A DNA stretch of 10,319 bases from Bacteroidota bacterium. GTDB lineage: Bacteria; Bacteroidota; Bacteroidia; Flavobacteriales; Weeksellaceae. Position 1 is the stretch's first letter. The number at the start of each line of letters is the position of its first letter. Location of the stretch: positions 1 through 10,319 of the forward strand of contig JAEWHB010000029.1 of assembly GCA_023388015.1 (NCBI GenBank), given 5' to 3'. The position numbers were made by a program, and so were the translations under genes. Below, piece by piece: positions 5,661-10,319 of the stretch. The notes beneath the pieces are model-generated. The model had not been told where the DNA came from and did not search any database. It was given only the letters and a program-made list of their open reading frames with translations.

Positions 5661-8180
5661 TTATTTTATCAGAACTTTTTTACGGATTAAATGTTTTTCT
5701 GATTTAATCGTAACGATATAAGTTCCTTTTGACAAACCTGAAAAATCCAAATCGGTCTGATTGTCAATTTTATTGTAAGATTGTTTTCTAACCAATTTTC
5801 CGTCAATTGTATGAATGGTCATATCGGCAGGCTCCGCAATCAGCATGCTTAATTTGGCTTTACCGTTTGAAACGGGATTCGGATAAATCAGCGCGCTGTT
5901 GTCGTTTTCATAAACATCTTCCACAGACAAACTGGTACTTGAAACAGGAGATCTCCAAACACCTCTACCATAAGTGGAAATCACCACATGGCCTTCCACT
6001 GTATTGATTTCCAAATCGGTAATTCTGGAATGAGGTAAATTGGTGTTGAACAAAACCCATTCTCCCAATGTGTCATCCGTATACCAAACAGCATTACGTG
6101 TTGCAACATAAATCGTATTGTTTAACGAATTTTTTTGATGAGCAACGACATATTTTGTTTGGTCAGTCGGCAAGTTATAAGTTATGTTTTCCCAGGAACC
6201 CCCGCTATCGTTAGATTTCCAAACGTGATTGGAAGATGTTACATATAAAATTTCCGGATTGTCCTGATTGAATTCTACACTTGTAATATGACCGCCCCAA
6301 CCGCCTGCAGGAGGAGTGAGCGTGGTGAAATCAAGCGGATACGTGGTTTGACCTTGCGCAATTCTCACCGTATATAAGTTAGCCACTAAAACTCTTTTGT
6401 CATCGGTCGGATCTACTCTTATGTGATCTAACATAGGAGCAAAAACGGTAGAAGAAGAATTCACAAAAGCACCTCCGGTAGAACGATAAAGTCTTGAATA
6501 GCCTGCATACATAACGTTCGTATTTCCATATTCCAATGGCGTAATCCAGTTACCTGATTCTGGGCCGGTAGCCACATGCTGGCCATTTCCACTTGGGTTG
6601 CCCGCATCGAATCGGTACATATAAGCTCCAAATTGGATGAATCCGTAATATAGGTTGGAATTTGTCGGATTGATAGCAGCATCCATACCGTCAGCCCCAT
6701 AGAAATTAATCCAATTATTGTCCACAAAAGCATATCCGCCATTGTCCTGTAATCCTCCTACAATTTTTGAAGAAGTTTCAGGAGCAACATCTATGCGGTA
6801 AAACTGACCGATGTTCAAACCATTTTTCGTTTTATCTGAAAAACTAGCTCCATTGTCATCTGAAATATAAATACCACCGTCACTACTTACATATAATTTA
6901 TCATTGAAGAACTTTAAATCATGAATGTCTGCGTGGGTATAATTTACTGCTCCGGGATCGCTCCATTCCGCACCTCTTGTGAAGGTTGTTCCGCCATTCG
7001 TAGATTTCCAAACGTTTAAAGTTCCGGTGAAAATCAATTCTGGATCGGTGTCAGATGCCACCAATGCCAAATCAAACCAAGCCTGCTGGCTTCCATCATA
7101 AATATCGGTAGAATTGTTTCGAATTTCAAAACTAGCACCGGAATCAGAAGAACGCATCAATTGCTTAAAAGTATCATTGGTATTGGAAACTAAAACATAG
7201 AGATATTCGGGATTTGCCGCCGTTACATCGATGGCTGTTCTTCCGGAACTTGCTAAAGTCTGAATATTGGAAAAGCTACCTCCTCCGTCCGTAGATTTCA
7301 ATAAATTTATAGTAAAACCAGCTTGTTGTACCAAATAAATAGCATTTGGATCATTTGGCTTCAGCCGGATTTCTTTGATGTTTCCGGTCTGTGTTTTGGT
7401 CCAGGAAACACCTGCATCCGTTGTTTTAAACAAACCTTCCGAACTGGCAACCCATAAAATATTGGAATTGGAGGGATGTATGTAGATTTCTCCCATAAGA
7501 GAATTCCCCCCTACGATGGTTTCTCCCGTCGGATTCCAGTTGGCACCCCCATCCGTAGATTTATAAACCCCGATTCCATAACTGTCGGAAGCATCTTCAT
7601 CACCTGTAGCAATGTAAATAATATCTGAATTGTTATAATCCACTGCAATTCCTGAAACACCTATAGAAGGTAAATACTCTGTCAAAGCTTCCCAAGTCTC
7701 TCCATGATCCGGAGATACCCAAAGACCACCATCCGGTGCGCCTATGTAAAGTTTATTGGGATCATTTGGGTCAATCAAACTCACGTTTACCCGACCTTGT
7801 CCTGCGCTCCAAGAACCTTGATTGGAATGCGTAAAAGGACCAAGCGGCGTCCAATCACTGTTGTTCATTCCTATAAATTTGTTGTTTTGTATTTTCAATA
7901 AATTCTTCCAACTTTGGGTCAATTCCTGAGCCGTAGGAAGTGTTCCGTCCTCCTTTACTTCATATTTCCAAAGTTGTTTCCATCTTTGAAATTGTTTAAA
8001 TCCGCTACCTCTTTTGTTTGGATCTTTGTTTTCCCAATAAGCTTCATAAGCAGCAACTTGATCTTCGAATTGATTCGAATTTACCCTCGCCTCCATATGA
8101 GTAGGGGCATTTAGGGAATTATCCTGTCCGAATACAAAACTCAAAATCGGAATGGATAAAATGGTAAATAATTTTTTCAT
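5661..8180 (-). CDS. Secreted Asp-box (BNR/sortilin-like) beta-propeller protein with T9SS type A sorting domain
   Basis: This 839-residue protein belongs to a large group of flavobacterial exported proteins with Asp-box propellers. Residues 1-19 are a signal peptide (ends VFGQ). Residues about 40-110 form a pre-propeller segment with the family motif FKQFQRWKQLWKYE. Asp-boxes (SxDxGxxW/F type) occur at 156, 208, 253, 296, 344, 393, 440 and 656, with degenerate ones near 566 and 700. Between 448 and 655 no canonical box is present, but the segment carries LQDNGGY (477) and GADGMDAAINPTN (495-507), which I recognise as conserved in such proteins. The final ~78 residues are a T9SS sorting domain: LIYPNPVSNGKAKL, HTIDGKLVRK, LSKGTYIVTI and a basic end. 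Asp-box propellers include sialidases and sortilins, but no sialidase arginine triad or RIP motif was found, so no enzymatic role is assigned. ATG at 8180 gives the full signal peptide. A promoter was not convincing (TATTTTTA at 8213-8206, no well-spaced TTG). Confidence 0.9.
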   Translation of the reverse strand: MKKLFTILSIPILSFVFGQDNSLNAPTHMEARVNSNQFEDQVAAYEAYWENKDPNKRGSGFKQFQRWKQLWKYEVKEDGTLPTAQELTQSWKNLLKIQNNKFIGMNNSDWTPLGPFTHSNQGSWSAGQGRVNVSLIDPNDPNKLYIGAPDGGLWVSPDHGETWEALTEYLPSIGVSGIAVDYNNSDIIYIATGDEDASDSYGIGVYKSTDGGANWNPTGETIVGGNSLMGEIYIHPSNSNILWVASSEGLFKTTDAGVSWTKTQTGNIKEIRLKPNDPNAIYLVQQAGFTINLLKSTDGGGSFSNIQTLASSGRTAIDVTAANPEYLYVLVSNTNDTFKQLMRSSDSGASFEIRNNSTDIYDGSQQAWFDLALVASDTDPELIFTGTLNVWKSTNGGTTFTRGAEWSDPGAVNYTHADIHDLKFFNDKLYVSSDGGIYISDDNGASFSDKTKNGLNIGQFYRIDVAPETSSKIVGGLQDNGGYAFVDNNWINFYGADGMDAAINPTNSNLYYGFIQFGAYMYRFDAGNPSGNGQHVATGPESGNWITPLEYGNTNVMYAGYSRLYRSTGGAFVNSSSTVFAPMLDHIRVDPTDDKRVLVANLYTVRIAQGQTTYPLDFTTLTPPAGGWGGHITSVEFNQDNPEILYVTSSNHVWKSNDSGGSWENITYNLPTDQTKYVVAHQKNSLNNTIYVATRNAVWYTDDTLGEWVLFNTNLPHSRITDLEINTVEGHVVISTYGRGVWRSPVSSTSLSVEDVYENDNSALIYPNPVSNGKAKLSMLIAEPADMTIHTIDGKLVRKQSYNKIDNQTDLDFSGLSKGTYIVTIKSEKHLIRKKVLIK

Positions 8181-8260
8181 TGTATTAGTTATTTATTCTT
8201 TTGTGTAAAAATAATTTTTTAAATGATAAAATCTTAATTTAAGAACAAATCTGCCTAAAT

Positions 8261-8872
8261 ATGTTGAAAATGAACCCAAAAGAAATTTTAAAATCCACAC
8301 AAATATTTATCAAAAATCAGTTCAGTGGCGAAACCACCGGACACGATTATTACCACATCCAACGCGTGGTGAAAACAGCTCGAAAAATTGCTTCAGAAGA
8401 AAATGCCGATTTGTTTTTAGTCAAATTGGCGGCCTGGCTTCATGATGTCGGCGATTATAAATTACACGACGGAATGGATAAATCTGAAGAATTAATTTCT
8501 GAATTTTTATTCGAATTAAATCTTCCCAAAGAAACGATTTCCAAAATTATCGAAATCGTTTCACAAGTTTCCTTCAGCAAAGGAAATGCTCCCACAAGTT
8601 TAGAAGCCAAAATCGTTCAGGATGCCGATCGTTTGGATGCTTTGGGCGCCATCGGACTCGCCCGAACCTTTGCCTATGGCGGAAGCAAGCAACGTGAAAT
8701 TTACAACCCCGAAAATCCGGAAGAAACTTCCATTCAACATTTCTACGACAAACTTTTGAAGTTGAAAGATTTGATGAATACGGATTCTGCTAGAAAAATT
8801 GCCGCAAAACGCCATCTGTTTTTAGAAGAATTCCTCAATCGGTTTTATGAGGAATGGGAGGGAGAAAATTAA
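8261..8872 (+). CDS. HD-domain metal-dependent phosphohydrolase, YpgQ-like
   Basis: This 203-residue cytoplasmic protein has no signal peptide and is nearly the full usual length for the family. The metal-binding HD superfamily residues are all visible: His28 and His32 in GHDYYHIQRV, the His61-Asp62 pair in LAAWLHDVGDYKLHD, and the conserved QDADRLDALGAIGLARTF (120-137) with Asp121 and Asp123. This order and the last motif match Bacillus YpgQ, described as a metal-dependent nucleotide pyrophosphohydrolase; the same activity here is inference by similarity. A role in clearing (non-canonical) nucleotides is possible. The ATG at 8261 is used; an in-frame ATG three codons later (8270) is an equal alternative since residues 1-3 are not conserved in any way I can recognise. 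The gene is divergent from the Asp-box gene and lies 85 bp before the PIG-L gene. I see no hairpin terminator after it. Confidence 0.88.
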   Translation: MLKMNPKEILKSTQIFIKNQFSGETTGHDYYHIQRVVKTARKIASEENADLFLVKLAAWLHDVGDYKLHDGMDKSEELISEFLFELNLPKETISKIIEIVSQVSFSKGNAPTSLEAKIVQDADRLDALGAIGLARTFAYGGSKQREIYNPENPEETSIQHFYDKLLKLKDLMNTDSARKIAAKRHLFLEEFLNRFYEEWEGEN

Positions 8873-8873
8873 C

Positions 8874-8914
8874 CTTTGTGTTCTTTGTGAAATTCATGGT
8901 GTTCTTTGTGGTTT
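8874..8914 (+). repeat. Degenerate tandem CTTTGTG repeats
   Basis: Directly after the HD gene stop codon, four units of about 9-12 bases follow one another: CTTTGTGTT (8874), CTTTGTGAAATT (8883), CATGGTGTT (8895) and CTTTGTGGTTT (8904). They are unlike the neighbouring coding sequence. From memory, similar CTTTGTG-type strings occur between genes in other Bacteroidota, but I could not check this. The last unit's TTG may serve as the -33 element for the next gene. Confidence 0.6.
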
Positions 8915-8936
8915 AAAATTAGGAATCTTATATTTA
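8906..8936 (+). promoter_or_regulatory. Putative promoter for the PIG-L deacetylase gene
   Basis: TTG at 8906-8908, inside the last CTTTGTG repeat, is followed after 20 bases by TATATTTA at 8929-8936, one base from TAnnTTTG. It would start transcription some 15 nt before the ATG at 8958. The box overlaps one arm of an inverted repeat. If active, the PIG-L gene can be expressed apart from the HD gene. Confidence 0.35.
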
Positions 8937-8940
8937 AACC
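8910..8940. repeat. Inverted repeat GGTTTAAA / TTTAAACC, operator-like
   Basis: Two perfect eight-base arms (8910-8917 and 8933-8940) are separated by 15 bases. The TTTAAA centres are 21 bp apart, about two helical turns, so both would face the same side of the DNA. The right arm covers part of the putative -7 box of the PIG-L gene, which would suit a repressor site. The arms are AT-rich, so chance is a real alternative. Confidence 0.35.
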
Positions 8941-8957
8941 CAAATAACGAACTACAC

Positions 8958-10319
8958 ATGCATAAACAATATTTTATTGCACTCATATTTTTATTGTCCC
9001 AACTTAATTTCGCTCAGGCACCTAAAAAACCAAGTTCTGCAGAAATTTACGAATCCATCCAAAAACTGAATTTCCTCGGATCAGTTTTGTACGTGGCAGC
9101 GCATCCTGACGATGAAAACACCCATTTGATTTCCTATTTTGCCAATGATGTTCACGCGCAAACGGCTTATATTTCTCTGACGCGCGGTGATGGCGGGCAA
9201 AATCTCATTGGACCGGAATTGCGGGAGTTATTGGGTGTAATCCGCACGCAGGAACTTTTGCAGGCAAGAAGAATTGACGGTGGCGAACAGTTTTTTACAC
9301 GAGCCAACGATTTCGGGTATTCAAAAAATCCGGAAGAAACTTTTCAATTTTGGGACAAAGAAGAAGTTTTAAGTGATTTGGTGTATGTCATCCGAAAATT
9401 CCAACCCGATGTCATCATCAACCGTTTTGACCACCGCACGCCAGGAACGACTCATGGACATCATACCGCATCGGCGATGTTGAGCGTAGAAGCATTTGAT
9501 CTCGCTGGGAATCCCAACCATTTTCCCGAACATTTAAGAACCTATTCGACCTGGCAACCCAAACGTTTATTTTGGAACCAATCCTGGTTTTTCTATGGAA
9601 GTCAGGAAAAATTTGACAAGGCCGATAAAACCAATCTTTTCGTGATGGACATCGGATCTTATTATCCGAATTTGGGATTGAGCAATTCTGAAATTGCGGC
9701 CAAAAGCCGGAGCCAACACAGCTCACAAGGATTTGGAGCGACAGCGGTTCGCGGAAGCGCAATGGAATATTTGGAAACGATCAAGGGAGAAAAACCTGAA
9801 AAGAATATATTTGAAGGAATTGATACCAGTTGGAACCGTGTAAAAGGCGGAAAGGCAATTGGAGAAATTCTCTCAAAAGTGGAACAGGAATTTGATTTTA
9901 CAAATCCGTCCAAATCCGTTCCCGAACTCATAAATGCCTACCAATTGATTTTAAAATTGGAAGACATGCATTGGCGAAAAATTAAACTGGAAGAAATAAA
10001 AAACATCATTTACCATTGCTCCGGATTGTTTTTGGAAGCGGTTGCCAAAGAGCCCTACACGACTGTTGGTGGGAATGCCGAGGTGAAAATAGAAGCAATT
10101 AACCGAAGTGATCTTTCGATCAAATTAAATGAAATTCAACTCGAAAAACTAAATAAAGATTTAAAACCCAATCAAGCTTATCATTCCGATAAAACTTTGG
10201 TCAGTTCCGCCTTTTTGAAACCGACTTCGCCTTATTGGCTCGAAGAAAAAGGAAGTTTGGGAATGTACAAAGTGAGCGATGAGAAATTGATTGGATTGCC
10301 GGAAGCGCCGCCACCATAC
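8958..10319 (+). CDS. Secreted PIG-L/LmbE-family deacetylase (partial, 3' end outside window)
   Basis: The frame is open for 454 codons from the ATG at 8958 to the window end. Residues 1-20 form a signal peptide (hydrophobic run, ending FAQ before APKKP). The catalytic domain shows the PIG-L hallmark AHPDDE at 48-53, with His49 and Asp52 as predicted zinc ligands and Asp51 as the likely general base, then HRTPGTTHGHHTAS (159-172), where the HxxH at 166-169 supplies the third ligand. The family removes N-acetyl groups from GlcNAc-containing substrates such as GlcNAc-phosphatidylinositol or mycothiol and bacillithiol precursors; the substrate here is unknown, and the signal peptide points to a periplasmic or extracellular glycan rather than a thiol pathway. 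From about 370 the chain enters a beta-rich accessory region with PYWLEEKGSLGMY (423-435), seen in the long (roughly 800-residue) Bacteroidota members. About half the gene is therefore likely outside the window. Confidence 0.9.
   Translation, partial: MHKQYFIALIFLLSQLNFAQAPKKPSSAEIYESIQKLNFLGSVLYVAAHPDDENTHLISYFANDVHAQTAYISLTRGDGGQNLIGPELRELLGVIRTQELLQARRIDGGEQFFTRANDFGYSKNPEETFQFWDKEEVLSDLVYVIRKFQPDVIINRFDHRTPGTTHGHHTASAMLSVEAFDLAGNPNHFPEHLRTYSTWQPKRLFWNQSWFFYGSQEKFDKADKTNLFVMDIGSYYPNLGLSNSEIAAKSRSQHSSQGFGATAVRGSAMEYLETIKGEKPEKNIFEGIDTSWNRVKGGKAIGEILSKVEQEFDFTNPSKSVPELINAYQLILKLEDMHWRKIKLEEIKNIIYHCSGLFLEAVAKEPYTTVGGNAEVKIEAINRSDLSIKLNEIQLEKLNKDLKPNQAYHSDKTLVSSAFLKPTSPYWLEEKGSLGMYKVSDEKLIGLPEAPPPY

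Noticed and set aside
5661..8180. Sialidase annotation for the Asp-box protein.
   Set aside because: Asp-boxes alone do not make a sialidase; no RIP motif or catalytic arginine, tyrosine and glutamate arrangement was recognised.
8181..8260. Divergent promoters for the Asp-box and HD genes.
   Set aside because: The gap is so AT-rich that partial TAnnTTTG matches are expected, and none has a TTG at suitable distance.
9418..9931. Two minus-strand open frames of 114 and 89 codons.
   Set aside because: They are antisense to the PIG-L coding sequence, which holds its zinc-binding motifs and runs without interruption.

Overview
The window looks like an ordinary stretch of chromosome from a member of the Bacteroidota, most likely a flavobacterium (Flavobacteriales; the family is not resolved). 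The sequence evidence is an AT-rich composition, leaders without a Shine-Dalgarno site, promoters of the TTG-N(16-22)-TAnnTTTG type, two proteins with a type IX secretion (T9SS, Por) C-terminal sorting domain, a TonB-dependent receptor with a carboxypeptidase-like N-terminal domain, and ribosomal protein S16 with a long acidic tail.

Layout. 1-565 (minus) is the 5' part of rpsP, cut by the window edge. 566-737 is a divergent intergenic region with one promoter for each direction. 738-2477 (plus) encodes a secreted FG-GAP/VCBS-type propeller with a T9SS sorting domain. It converges on 2526-4910 (minus), a hemin/hemoglobin-type TonB-dependent receptor that starts with GTG, and a hairpin terminator lies between them. 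4911-5070 is a second divergent region. 5071-5577 (plus) is a small DUF6438-like lipoprotein. It converges, across another hairpin, on 5661-8180 (minus), a large Asp-box (BNR) propeller with a T9SS sorting domain. 8181-8260 is a third divergent gap. 8261-8872 (plus) is an HD-domain metal-dependent phosphohydrolase of the YpgQ type. 8873-8957 holds degenerate CTTTGTG repeats and an inverted repeat. 8958-10319 (plus) is the first 454 codons of a secreted PIG-L/LmbE-type deacetylase that runs off the window. No gap without a gene exceeds 172 bp. I saw no tRNA, rRNA, CRISPR array, insertion sequence or attachment site.

How the genes relate. Six of the seven junctions are divergent or convergent, so most genes are single transcription units; only the HD gene and the PIG-L gene run in the same direction, 85 bp apart. 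Five of the seven products carry an export signal: two T9SS cargo proteins, one outer-membrane receptor, one lipoprotein and one deacetylase. This suggests investment in the cell surface and in nutrient capture, but I see no single system binding them together. The most unusual points are modest: a heme-type receptor without the histidine expected between its FRAP and NPDL boxes, a repeat/inverted-repeat block in front of the PIG-L gene that may supply its promoter, and a possible 21-codon leader ORF before the lipoprotein gene. I do not find convincing evidence for a wholly new system here.
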